Assembly: GCF_020524885.1 (NCBI RefSeq)
Contig: NZ_JAIVKJ010000002.1
Location: 558,001-622,000 of the forward strand
Direction of reading: 5' to 3'
DNA length: 64,000 nucleotides
From: Microbulbifer elongatus
GTDB taxonomy: Bacteria; Pseudomonadota; Gammaproteobacteria; Pseudomonadales; Cellvibrionaceae
Positions within the stretch are counted from its first letter, which is position 1. Each line of letters starts with the position of its first letter. The notes under the pieces were generated by a model that saw nothing but the letters and a program-made list of their open reading frames with translations, did no database searches and was not told where the DNA came from. Of the stretch, positions 8,726-16,805 are shown one piece after another. The translations under genes and the position numbers were made by a program.

Positions 8726-9811
8726 GTGACTGCCAACCCGCAAATGTCTTCCGAGTCTCTGACTTATGGCCAGGTGCGCCACGATTGGACCCGCCAGCAG
8801 GTGCTGAACCTGTTTGCCATGCCGTTCAACGACCTGCTGTTTACCGCGCAGACGGTGCACCGCCAGCACTTTGACGCCAACCGGGTACAGGTGAGCACCC
8901 TCTGCTCGATCAAGACCGGCGCCTGCCCGGAAGACTGCACCTATTGCCCGCAGAGTGCCCGTTACGACACTGGCCTCGAGCGCGAGAAACTGATGAAGGT
9001 GGAGGCAGTAGTGGAAGAGGCGCGCGCCGCCAAGGCCAGCGGTGCCACCCGTTTCTGCATGGGCGCCGCCTGGCGTTCGCCGAAGAAAAAAGACATGCCC
9101 TATGTCACCAAGATGGTGAAGGAAGTGAAGTCCCTGGGGCTGGAGACCTGCATGACCCTGGGCATGCTTTCCGACGAGCAGGCCAAGGATCTCGCTGACG
9201 CCGGTCTCGACTACTACAACCACAACCTGGATACCTCGCCCGAGTATTACGGCGATATCATTACCACCCGCACCTATGAAGACCGCCTCAATACCCTGTC
9301 CAATGTGCGCGCGGCGGGCATGAAGGTGTGTGCCGGCGGCATTATCGGCCTTGGTGAAGAGGAAAAGGATCGCGCGGGCCTGCTGATGCAGCTGGCGAAC
9401 CTGCCGGAACAGCCGGAGTCGGTGCCCATCAATATGCTGGTGAAAGTGGCCGGTACCCCGCTGGAAAACAACGAAGACCTGGACCCCTTCGAATTTATTC
9501 GCTGTATCGCGGTGGCCCGTATCATGATGCCGAAATCCCACGTTCGTCTGTCCGCTGGCCGCGAATCCATGAATGACGAAATGCAGTCCCTCGCGTTCCT
9601 CGCTGGAGCCAACTCCATTTTTTACGGGGAAAAACTGCTCACCACTGGCAATCCCGAAGCCAACAAAGATATGCAGCTGTTCAACCGCCTTGGCATCAAG
9701 CCGGAGGAATACCAGCAGCACGGAGATGAGACTGCCGTGGAAGCGGAATTGCAGTCCCAGATCGCCGAACAACAGAACGACCAATTCTTTTACGACGCCG
9801 CCAAGGCGTAA
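8726..9811 (+). CDS. bioB: Biotin synthase
   Basis: BioB is the radical SAM enzyme that inserts sulfur into dethiobiotin. From the GTG at 8726 the protein has 361 residues; the radical SAM cysteines are Cys67, Cys71 and Cys74 (ACPEDCTYC). Downstream motifs [12 protein letters not shown] and RLSAGRESM match the family and supply [2Fe-2S] cluster ligands. GTG 8726 is chosen because AGGAG lies 10 bases upstream; an in-frame ATG at 8687 would add 13 atypical residues and ATG 8744 lacks a ribosome site. It heads the operon behind the BirA operator. Confidence 0.95.
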   Translation: MTANPQMSSESLTYGQVRHDWTRQQVLNLFAMPFNDLLFTAQTVHRQHFDANRVQVSTLCSIKTGACPEDCTYCPQSARYDTGLEREKLMKVEAVVEEARAAKASGATRFCMGAAWRSPKKKDMPYVTKMVKEVKSLGLETCMTLGMLSDEQAKDLADAGLDYYNHNLDTSPEYYGDIITTRTYEDRLNTLSNVRAAGMKVCAGGIIGLGEEEKDRAGLLMQLANLPEQPESVPINMLVKVAGTPLENNEDLDPFEFIRCIAVARIMMPKSHVRLSAGRESMNDEMQSLAFLAGANSIFYGEKLLTTGNPEANKDMQLFNRLGIKPEEYQQHGDETAVEAELQSQIAEQQNDQFFYDAAKA

Positions 9812-9825
9812 GTGCAGCGGTAGTT

Positions 9826-11019
9826 TTGTCCAGCCTGCAGGATTTTCTCACTACGCGTCTGACCGAGCGTCGGGCGCAGCAGTTGTATCGCGCGCACAAG
9901 CTTCTTGATGCCGCGCCCGGCCCGCTGGCGGTGGTGGACGGACGCGAGCTGGTTACCTTCAGCAGTAACGACTACCTCGGCCTCGCTACCCACCCGCAAG
10001 TGATCGCTGCACAACAGCGCGGTGCATTACTGGGTGCCGGTGCCACTGCCTCCCATCTGGTCAATGGTCACCTGCAAATCCACCAGCAGCTGCAGGAAAA
10101 AATTGCCGAGATAACCGGCCGCGAAGCCGCCCTGCTGTTCGGTAGTGGCTATATGGCCAACGTCGGTGCGATCAATGCACTGGTTGGCCGCGGTGATTTT
10201 GTGGTGCAGGACAAACTCAATCACGCCTCGCTGATTGACGGTGGGCGTATATCCGGCGCCCAGTTCCTGCGCTTTGCCCACAACGATCTGGAGGCGCTGG
10301 AAGCGCAGTTGCAGCGAGCCCGGAATAAAAGTGCCGGCAAGATTCTGTTGGCGGTGGACGGTGTGTACAGCATGGACGGCGACACCGCGCCACTCGCGCA
10401 AATCGCAGATTTGTGCGCGCGCTATGACACCTGGCTGATGGTCGATGAAGCCCACGGTTTTGGGGTAATGGGCAGCGAAGCATTGCCCAGTGCCGGCAGC
10501 GTTGCCGCCGCCGGGCTCGATCAGGATTCCGCGCCCATTGTGATGGGCACGTTGGGCAAGGCCGCTGGCAATGGCGGAGCCTTTATTGCCGGTTCCCAGG
10601 CGCTGATCGATTACCTTGCCCAGTTTGCCCGCACCTATATTTACACCACTGGCATGCCGCCGGCGGTAGCTGCTGGCTGCCTGCGCGCGCTGGAGCTGAT
10701 GCAGGAGCAGCCCCTCCGGCAATCCCTGCAGCAGCGCATCCAATATTTTCGCAGCGCTGCCGCATCGCTCAACCTGCCACTGGAACAATCCACCAGCGCG
10801 ATACAGCCGCTGGTTCTTGGTTGTGAAAAATCGGTGCTGGCGGTGAGTGAGAACTTGCAGCAGGCCGGCTATCTGGTGGGCGCTATCCGCCCGCCCACGG
10901 TCCCCGTCGGTACCGCGCGCCTGCGCATTACTTTGTCTGCCGCGCACACCGAATCGCAGATCGATGGCCTGCTGCATGCACTGGCCAGTGCGCTTAAATC
11001 CCGCGAGGTGGCGTTGTGA
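9826..11019 (+). CDS. bioF: 8-amino-7-oxononanoate synthase
   Basis: BioF condenses pimeloyl-ACP with L-alanine using PLP, the first ring-forming step of biotin synthesis. The 397-residue protein shows the fold-type I features: substrate loop SSNDYLGLA, VDEAHGFGV and the PLP lysine Lys245 in GTLGKAAGN. Translation appears to begin at TTG (9826), 14 bases after the bioB stop; no ATG or GTG lies near. Its stop codon overlaps the bioHC start as GTGA, so expression of the two is probably coupled. Confidence 0.95.
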   Translation: MSSLQDFLTTRLTERRAQQLYRAHKLLDAAPGPLAVVDGRELVTFSSNDYLGLATHPQVIAAQQRGALLGAGATASHLVNGHLQIHQQLQEKIAEITGREAALLFGSGYMANVGAINALVGRGDFVVQDKLNHASLIDGGRISGAQFLRFAHNDLEALEAQLQRARNKSAGKILLAVDGVYSMDGDTAPLAQIADLCARYDTWLMVDEAHGFGVMGSEALPSAGSVAAAGLDQDSAPIVMGTLGKAAGNGGAFIAGSQALIDYLAQFARTYIYTTGMPPAVAAGCLRALELMQEQPLRQSLQQRIQYFRSAAASLNLPLEQSTSAIQPLVLGCEKSVLAVSENLQQAGYLVGAIRPPTVPVGTARLRITLSAAHTESQIDGLLHALASALKSREVAL

Positions 11020-12563
11020 ACCTGGCATTGATTCACGGCTGGGGCGGCGATGCCCGCTGCTGGCAGCCGCTGCTCGATGAGCTGGAAGACTTTGGCGGGC
11101 AGACCGTGAATATTGAGTTGCCGGGCTTTGGCGCCCAGGCGCAGGCCCCCTGGCCAGATACCGAGAGTTTGCTTACTAAACTGGACGCGCAACTGCCGGA
11201 TGACTGCCTGCTGTTGGGCTGGTCCCTAGGTGGCATGCTTGCGACACGGCTGGCTGCAATCAGCAGCAAAGTCCGCGCACTGGTGACCATCGCCAGCAAC
11301 GGCAGTTTCGTGACCCGCGAAGACTGGCCGGGTATGGAGAAAGACGTGTTTGCGGATTTCTGCCGAGCCCAGCGCGCAATGCCGGAAAAAAACTGGCAGC
11401 GGTTCTGCGGCCTGGAAGCCCGCGGTGATTCGGAAATGCGCAGTTTGCTGAAGACCCTGAAAACTTGGTCATCAGAATCGATACCGCAAAGCTGGGCCGA
11501 CGCCCTGAACTGCCTCGGCGAACTGGATAATCGCGCGTTGCTAAAGAAGCTTGAGGTTCCCGCGCTGCATATTTTTGGTGACGGCGATGCCCTAGTGCCG
11601 GTGTCGGCTGCGCAGGTAATCAAAACTTTGCCCGGGCAGACAAAAGTAATTTCCCGGTCGGGCCACTGCCCTCACCTGAGCCGGCCCGCAGAAGTGGCGG
11701 AACTACTCAAAGAATTTATGCATTCGCTGAGTGCCGATGAGCATTCCGCGCCACTGGAAAAGTCGTCCGTAGCGCGCGCGTTTGGCCGCGCCGCGGAGAC
11801 GTATGATGCCGCTGCCCACCTGCAGCGGGCCGTGTGCCGAGAATTGTTGAGCCGTGCGGATGAAGCCTGGTCACCAAAACGTATTCTCGATCTTGGCAGT
11901 GGCACCGGTTACGGCAGCGAGCTGCTGCGCAAGCGCTTTCCGGATGCAGAGATAATCGCCCTGGATATCGCCCCGCAGATGCTGCAATACGCCCGCAGCC
12001 ATCGCCCGGTGTGCAGCGGCTATGTGGCCGCCGATGCAGAGCAGCTGCCGTTGGCGGATGGCTGCATTGACTTGGTATTTTCCAGCTTTGCCCTGCAGTG
12101 GTGTTACCGATTACCCGCGCTGTTTAAAGAAATTCGCCGCGTGCTGGCGCCCGCGGCCAACGCACTGATCTCGACCCTGGTACCGGGCACATTGTCGGAG
12201 CTGGAAGCCAGTTGGGCAGCGGTAGATGACGCCGTGCATGTGAACCGCTTCCTGCCCATGCAGGACTGGCAGGATGCGTGTGCGAGTAATCAGCTGGAAT
12301 ATGTGGTGAGTACAGAGCAGCGGGTGCTGCACTTCGATCGGGTCAATACCCTGATGCGCGAGCTGAAGAGCATCGGCGCGCACAATGTGAATCGCGCCGC
12401 CGGCAAGGGGCTTTTGAGTCGGCAAAAATTGCGCAAGCTTACCGCTGCCTATGAGCCGCTGCGTACCGACGCCGGCCTGCCCGCGACCTATCAGGTGCTG
12501 TATCTCAAGTTGTGCCATCGGCAGGTGGGCGCCGCTGCGCTCGATGCCGCTGTCTCTGGCTGA
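11016..12563 (+). CDS. bioHC: BioHC, fused pimeloyl-ACP methyl esterase and malonyl-ACP O-methyltransferase
   Basis: One 515-residue polypeptide carries both ends of the methyl-masking route to pimelate. Residues 1-235 are BioH, an alpha/beta hydrolase with nucleophile Ser70 (GWSLGG), Asp191 (FGDGDALVP) and His217 (RSGHCPH). Residues 250-500 are BioC, a class I methyltransferase with SAM motif ILDLGSGTGYG (290-300) and AADAEQLPL. BioC methylates malonyl-ACP so fatty acid synthase can extend it; BioH removes the methyl at pimeloyl-ACP. This fusion is known from Saccharophagus and Teredinibacter. The start GTG overlaps the bioF stop. bioA and bioD are not in the window. Confidence 0.95.
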   Translation: MNLALIHGWGGDARCWQPLLDELEDFGGQTVNIELPGFGAQAQAPWPDTESLLTKLDAQLPDDCLLLGWSLGGMLATRLAAISSKVRALVTIASNGSFVTREDWPGMEKDVFADFCRAQRAMPEKNWQRFCGLEARGDSEMRSLLKTLKTWSSESIPQSWADALNCLGELDNRALLKKLEVPALHIFGDGDALVPVSAAQVIKTLPGQTKVISRSGHCPHLSRPAEVAELLKEFMHSLSADEHSAPLEKSSVARAFGRAAETYDAAAHLQRAVCRELLSRADEAWSPKRILDLGSGTGYGSELLRKRFPDAEIIALDIAPQMLQYARSHRPVCSGYVAADAEQLPLADGCIDLVFSSFALQWCYRLPALFKEIRRVLAPAANALISTLVPGTLSELEASWAAVDDAVHVNRFLPMQDWQDACASNQLEYVVSTEQRVLHFDRVNTLMRELKSIGAHNVNRAAGKGLLSRQKLRKLTAAYEPLRTDAGLPATYQVLYLKLCHRQVGAAALDAAVSG

Positions 12564-12579
12564 TATCCCGACTGCGCGA

Positions 12580-13422
12580 TTAGCGTGCCGGAATAAATGC
12601 GACCACGCGCGTAGGCCCGCCGCTGCCGCCGCGAATTTTCATCGGCAGCGCAATCAGGGTAAACCCCTTTTCAGGTAAGCGTTTCAGGTTTGCGACATTT
12701 TCCAGGGCCGGGATATTGCGTTTGAACAGCTCCCGGTGTGTTTTGAACAGCTTCGAAGCACCGTAGTCGATACTCGGCGTATCCAGTCCCACGGCCTTTA
12801 TCCTGCGCTTTTCGGCAAGAAACACCGCCGCCTCCGGAGACAGTCCGGGAAAGCTCAACTTCGCCACCGCAGCTTCCCCGCGCTCCGCGGTACCCATATA
12901 TTTTTCCGCGTCCGGCCAGAACTGAGCGCTGCCCGTATCGAACAGCACGATGCTACCTTGCGCAATCTTGCCGTGCTGATTTTCCCAGCGCTGGATGTCC
13001 TCGATGGTAATCAGGTAGTTGCGGTTAGCCTTGCTTTTCTGGCCGACCTGATCCGCCACGCGAATAACAATGCCGGGGCCGATCAGTTGCTCCACAGGAA
13101 TTTTATCCACGCTGATGTGATCGCGGGCGAAGTGCACTGGTGCATCCACATGGGTACCACCGTGCTCTGCCCCCGCCACGTTGTAGGCGGAATAGAAATA
13201 CCCCTTGTCGGTTTCCCCTTCAAACACGGTGCTTTTGGCGAATTTATCCGCCGTGGGCCAGTACAGGGTGTCATCGGCAAAATCGTGGGACAGGTCTATC
13301 CATTGCCCGTCCGGAAAGCTGCCTGCATAGGATGGTGTGGGCAGCCAGGCGAGCAACGCAAAAATTGCGAAGATTGGATATAAGTCTGACCCTGCTCGCA
13401 GAGTCCATGTACGGTAGCCCAT
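12580..13422 (-). CDS. Secreted cyclase-family metal-dependent hydrolase
   Basis: A 280-residue protein of the cyclase/kynurenine-formamidase-like family (PF04199). Residues about 12-34 are hydrophobic and end in PSYAG, indicating a signal peptide. The metal signature HGGTHVDAPVHF is at residues 87-98. Relatives include bacterial kynurenine formamidase and isatin hydrolase, but most are cytoplasmic; export makes an extracytoplasmic amide or lactone substrate likely. It converges with the biotin operon with only 16 bases between stops, and is divergent from the AlkX gene. Substrate unknown. Confidence 0.85.
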   Translation of the reverse strand: MGYRTWTLRAGSDLYPIFAIFALLAWLPTPSYAGSFPDGQWIDLSHDFADDTLYWPTADKFAKSTVFEGETDKGYFYSAYNVAGAEHGGTHVDAPVHFARDHISVDKIPVEQLIGPGIVIRVADQVGQKSKANRNYLITIEDIQRWENQHGKIAQGSIVLFDTGSAQFWPDAEKYMGTAERGEAAVAKLSFPGLSPEAAVFLAEKRRIKAVGLDTPSIDYGASKLFKTHRELFKRNIPALENVANLKRLPEKGFTLIALPMKIRGGSGGPTRVVAFIPAR

Positions 13423-13457
13423 AGCGATCTCCTTACTTTATTCTTTGCAATTTATTC

Positions 13458-14609
13458 GTGGTCGTCATTCAAATACGGAATTCACTGCTGTTGAAAGCCT
13501 ATACCAAAGCTCCACCACTGCCAGAAGATCGCGCCCGTGCGCTGGTGATCGCGCGCCAGTATGTGCATCAGCCCTGGAGCGGGGATGTCGCCGGTCTGAT
13601 TGCTCACTTGGGGGCTTTGCAGCTGGATGCTGTCCAGGTGATTACCCGTGCCCATCTGCACCAGTTACATGTGCGCCTGCCGAAGATGCGAGAGGCCAAA
13701 CTGCTTTCGGCGCTGGAAAGCGCCGAGCGGCATCGGCAGGTTTTCGAATACTGGTCCCACGCCGCGGCTTACCTGCCGATGGATGACTATCGCTTTGCGA
13801 GAGTCCGTATGGACCGTATCCGCGAGGGGCAGAAGCACTGGTTTAGCAGGAACGCCAAGCTGTGCAACTTTGTCCTCGATCGTATCCGCGCCGAAGGGCC
13901 GTTAAAGGCGAGCGATTTTGTGCGCGCCAAAGGCGGCTGGTGGAGCTGGAGCGAGGAGAAGAAAGCGCTGGAACAACTGTTTCATGAGGGCGAACTGATG
14001 GTTAGCCACCGCGAGGGGTTCCAGAAGGTCTTCGACCTGCCAGAGCGTCTGTTGCCATCGAGCGTGGTGACAACGGCCGCAGGGAGCACCGAGTACGGGC
14101 AACATCTGGTGCGCCGTTTTATGCGCGCTCAGGGTTTTGGTCGCGCGGGCGAGATCGGCTACTTGCGCAAGCACGACAGGCCCCTGATTGCCTCAGCGAT
14201 CGAGGCGATGCTGAAATCCGGCGAACTGGTCTACGTCGGTGATGAGCTGATGCTGGCGGAAGATCTTGAAGCTGCGCCGCCGGCGGTTCCCCGCAAGATG
14301 CGCCTGCTCTCACCATTTGACCCGCTGGTACTGCAGCGCAAACGCCTCAAGCGCCTGTTCGACTTCAACTATCAGCTGGAATGCTACGTGCCGGAGGCCA
14401 AGCGAAAGTATGGCTATTTCTGCTTGCCGATTCTCTATCGGGACGGGTTGACCGGGGTGGTGGATCTGAAGGCAGACCGGGAGGCGGGATTGCTCAGAGT
14501 CAAAAGCCTGCACTGGCGAGAGCGGCCGGGCAGTGGCCTGGAGGCCGGATTCAACAAGGCCCTCGGTGACTTCGCCCGTTATCACGGGTTGGTCGCCGAG
14601 GGCCTCTAA
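13458..14609 (+). CDS. AlkX/YcaQ-family DNA glycosylase (HTH_42)
   Basis: A 383-residue member of the HTH_42 superfamily, built from tandem winged helices. E. coli YcaQ (AlkX) unhooks interstrand crosslinks and excises N7-alkylated bases. The active-site QxD triad is present as Gln55-Leu-Asp57 in LGALQLDAVQV; the related AlkZ branch has QxQ. Other family blocks are LLSPFDPLVLQRKRLKRLFDF and YEC-type LECYVPEAKRKYGYFCLPI. The start GTG at 13458 is uncertain, since there is no nearby ATG or strong ribosome site. It is monocistronic. Confidence 0.85.
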   Translation: MVVIQIRNSLLLKAYTKAPPLPEDRARALVIARQYVHQPWSGDVAGLIAHLGALQLDAVQVITRAHLHQLHVRLPKMREAKLLSALESAERHRQVFEYWSHAAAYLPMDDYRFARVRMDRIREGQKHWFSRNAKLCNFVLDRIRAEGPLKASDFVRAKGGWWSWSEEKKALEQLFHEGELMVSHREGFQKVFDLPERLLPSSVVTTAAGSTEYGQHLVRRFMRAQGFGRAGEIGYLRKHDRPLIASAIEAMLKSGELVYVGDELMLAEDLEAAPPAVPRKMRLLSPFDPLVLQRKRLKRLFDFNYQLECYVPEAKRKYGYFCLPILYRDGLTGVVDLKADREAGLLRVKSLHWRERPGSGLEAGFNKALGDFARYHGLVAEGL

Positions 14610-14660
14610 AAACTACTGCTTTGTTGCTACTGACGGTGGCTGCTGAACTTGTCGCTCAGG

Positions 14661-15332
14661 TCAGACCTGAACCACCACATACACCTCACGTCCGTCGCGC
14701 TGGCTGGGCATGAAGTAGTGACCACCGTAGCGGTAGTACTGGATTCCGTTGATCACTTCCGCGGTGTAGCCCACGGGCAGTTGATCCACTACCTGGCCCG
14801 GAGCATAGCTGGACTGGGTTGAGCCCACTGGGGGCCCAGCTACCGGAGCCGGTGCACTGGCTACCACCGTTGCCGGCGCCGGAACCACCACGTAGCGATT
14901 CATCTGTGGGCGCCACTGGTAGTAAGAGGGACCGTACTGGTAATAGGTTAAGCCGCCGATCTGGATGCGCACCGCGCTGTCGGGCAGGGTCAATACCGCC
15001 GCGCCCAGCGGAGCTTCAACCACCACGTAGCCGGAGGGCGCCGGGCGGTAGTAATAGCCACCATGGTAGTAATAGGGACTACCACCCACCGCCAGGTTCA
15101 CGTAACCCGCGGGCAGAATGGGCACGGTGAAGCCAATGCCAATACGCGGCCCACGGAAGCGGGGGCCCCAGTAACCGTGGCGTCTCGGATGGTAGCGAGG
15201 GCCATAGGCTGGCAAATGGCCGTGGTGATGCCCCCGATGGCCTGAATGGGCATCCGCTGGTGCGGCAAACGCAAAGGACAGCAATGCCGCCAGCCCTACG
15301 CCGCACAGCAGATACTTGACCGTATTTCTCAT
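14661..15332 (-). CDS. Secreted DUF6515-type Tyr/His/Pro-rich protein (copy 1)
   Basis: A 223-residue exported protein: signal peptide to about residue 28 (ending APADAHS), then a His/Arg/Gly-rich stretch (30-60) and two related modules built on YYxxGxYY and GYVVVEAPLGA, separated by an Ala/Pro linker (about 150-170). The C-terminal module repeats the pattern (YTAEVINGIQYYRYGGHYFMP). This matches the DUF6515 group of small proteobacterial envelope proteins of unknown function. A paralogue lies at 21627-22358. The composition suggests a periplasmic or outer-membrane-associated protein; no enzyme motif is visible. Confidence 0.8.
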   Translation of the reverse strand: MRNTVKYLLCGVGLAALLSFAFAAPADAHSGHRGHHHGHLPAYGPRYHPRRHGYWGPRFRGPRIGIGFTVPILPAGYVNLAVGGSPYYYHGGYYYRPAPSGYVVVEAPLGAAVLTLPDSAVRIQIGGLTYYQYGPSYYQWRPQMNRYVVVPAPATVVASAPAPVAGPPVGSTQSSYAPGQVVDQLPVGYTAEVINGIQYYRYGGHYFMPSQRDGREVYVVVQV

Positions 15333-15531
15333 GGATTCCCCCGCGAGCGAGTACTTACTATCTGTGTAAATAATAACCGTTTTTTGGGGTTGGTTCTAGC
15401 TGCCGCCCAGTACTTTAGCGTTAAGAATTGTCTTCTCGTCGCCAGGTTATCCACAGCCAGGCTGTAGGTAACCTGGCTATGGTGCGCCGGGCTGTGGGTA
15501 AATCCGGCGCCCTGTTTCACGGCGCAGAGAG

Positions 15532-16404
15532 CTAGCGCTGGTTGCGCTGAACGATCCCCATCAGCTTGTATAGCAGCTGCGCAGCGCCAAACTCGTAGGC
15601 GTGGAAGCCTTCAATGGGCGCAAACTCCAGCAGGTCGAAGCCGATGATCTCCCGCTGCTTGGCAACGGACTCGAACAGGTTAAGTGTCTGGTACCAGCCG
15701 AGACCGCCCGGTACCGGCGTTCCGGTCGATGGGAAGACCGATGGGTCCATGCCGTCGATGTCCAGGGTGAAGAAGACTTTACTGGGGAAATCGTCCGGCA
15801 GCTGGATCGACTGCACCTGATTGGGCACCAGCTGGTGGGCATCCATATAGCGCACGTTGTATTCCCGGCGCGCCTCCATTTCTTCCTCGCAGTAGGCACG
15901 GATGCCGAGCTGATAGAGCGGGACACCTGCCTCACACACCAGGCGCATGACACTGGCATGGCTGTGCCTTTGGCCTTCATAGCGGTCGCGCAGGTCGGCA
16001 TGGGCATCGATCTGCACTACGCCGAAGTCGGTGAAGCCGGCATCCAGGTAGCCTTTGATGATGCCCCAGGTGACGGAGTGTTCACCGCCAATGCCCACCG
16101 GCATCTTACCGAGGGTAAGAATATCCCGGGTGGCGGTGGCGATATTCTCCATGACTTGTTCGGCAGAGCCAGTGACATCTACTGCGTCGTGGGTGTAAAT
16201 GCCCAGGTCGCAGGGTGAGGAGAAATTGTCGAATGTCTCCAGCTGGTGCGACGCTTCTATGATGTACGCCGGTCCCTTGCCGGTACCGCCGCCGTAGGAA
16301 ACGCTTTCCTCGTACGGAATCGGCAGTACGTGGAACAGAGCATCTTCTGGCTTGGGTTGCTCGATTTCGGAACCGAGAAAGATGTTGGGGTCTTCTGTGT
16401 GCAT
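15532..16404 (-). CDS. speB: Agmatinase
   Basis: SpeB hydrolyses agmatine to putrescine and urea. The 290-residue ureohydrolase has all Mn ligand motifs: GGEHSVT, DAHADLRD and DIDGMDPS. It is the last gene of the polyamine group on the minus strand: speA makes agmatine, SpeB makes putrescine, and the two genes between convert putrescine to spermidine. A 400-base spacer with two structured repeats separates it from nspC, so it may have its own promoter. A distant relative, hutG, lies at 59822-60775. Confidence 0.93.
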   Translation of the reverse strand: MHTEDPNIFLGSEIEQPKPEDALFHVLPIPYEESVSYGGGTGKGPAYIIEASHQLETFDNFSSPCDLGIYTHDAVDVTGSAEQVMENIATATRDILTLGKMPVGIGGEHSVTWGIIKGYLDAGFTDFGVVQIDAHADLRDRYEGQRHSHASVMRLVCEAGVPLYQLGIRAYCEEEMEARREYNVRYMDAHQLVPNQVQSIQLPDDFPSKVFFTLDIDGMDPSVFPSTGTPVPGGLGWYQTLNLFESVAKQREIIGFDLLEFAPIEGFHAYEFGAAQLLYKLMGIVQRNQR

Positions 16405-16455
16405 GGTAAGTCTCTAGTGCCGAGGTTTGGCTTTTGGTGCCTTATCTAACCTTAG

Positions 16456-16456
16456 G
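16456..16456. other. Start of 400-base gene-free spacer between nspC and speB
   Basis: Bases 16405-16805 contain no gene. They are almost filled by two oppositely oriented copies of the three-way-junction repeat described at 16461-16571 and 16653-16764, plus a 5' leader for speB in which I recognise no clear promoter. Confidence 0.6.
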
Positions 16457-16460
16457 TGGC

Positions 16461-16571
16461 GGCAGAGCACCGGGTGCGGGTTTTCAGGACCGCTGTAGAC
16501 CCATCCCTGGGAGCTGCGGCGCAAACTTCCTGTTTGCGACGCTCCTGAAAACCCGCACCCGGTACTCCGCC
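16461..16571 (-). repeat. Three-way-junction intergenic element, copy A (minus orientation)
   Basis: 111 bases. The 29-nt arms at 16461-16489 and 16543-16571 pair at 27 positions; the two exceptions are G-U wobbles if the minus strand is read. Inside, minus-strand order, are hairpin 1 (11-bp stem with one mismatch, stem core CGCAAAC, loop AGGAA) and hairpin 2 (CCCA-GGGA-TGGG). Hairpin 1 has a stem sequence unlike most copies but the same geometry. The element ends in GCCACC on the minus strand. It is sense with respect to the polyamine genes. Confidence 0.9.
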
Positions 16572-16652
16572 TTCTCAGTGAGTTCTGTGCTTTGTAGCCT
16601 TAAATTTCAGCCTGATTCGTATGACATACGAAGCCGCTGCGGTTGAATTTAA

Positions 16653-16764
16653 GGTGGAGTGCCGGGGGAAAGGTTTCAAAAGCGTCGGCGACAGGGACGT
16701 CGCCGACGCAGCGTACATGGATGTATTCACAGCGGTTTTGAAACCTTTCCCCCGGTGCTTCACC
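16653..16764 (+). repeat. Three-way-junction intergenic element, copy B (plus orientation)
   Basis: 112 bases. Arms 16653-16681 and 16736-16764 pair at 26 Watson-Crick positions plus three G-U wobbles on the plus strand. Hairpin 1 is GCGTCGGCGAC with its perfect complement around loop AGGGAC; hairpin 2 is TACA-TGGA-TGTA. It lies 40 bases before the nspC stop and is antisense to the polyamine operon. Together with copy A it forms an inverted pair 81 bases apart. Confidence 0.9.
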
Positions 16765-16805
16765 GCCACCGCAACTCGAACTGAGCGAGATGCGGTGTTG
16801 GAGGG

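Noticed and set aside
8558..9784. 408-codon open frame on the minus strand
   Set aside because: It is a shadow of bioB and would also cover the BirA operator and promoter.
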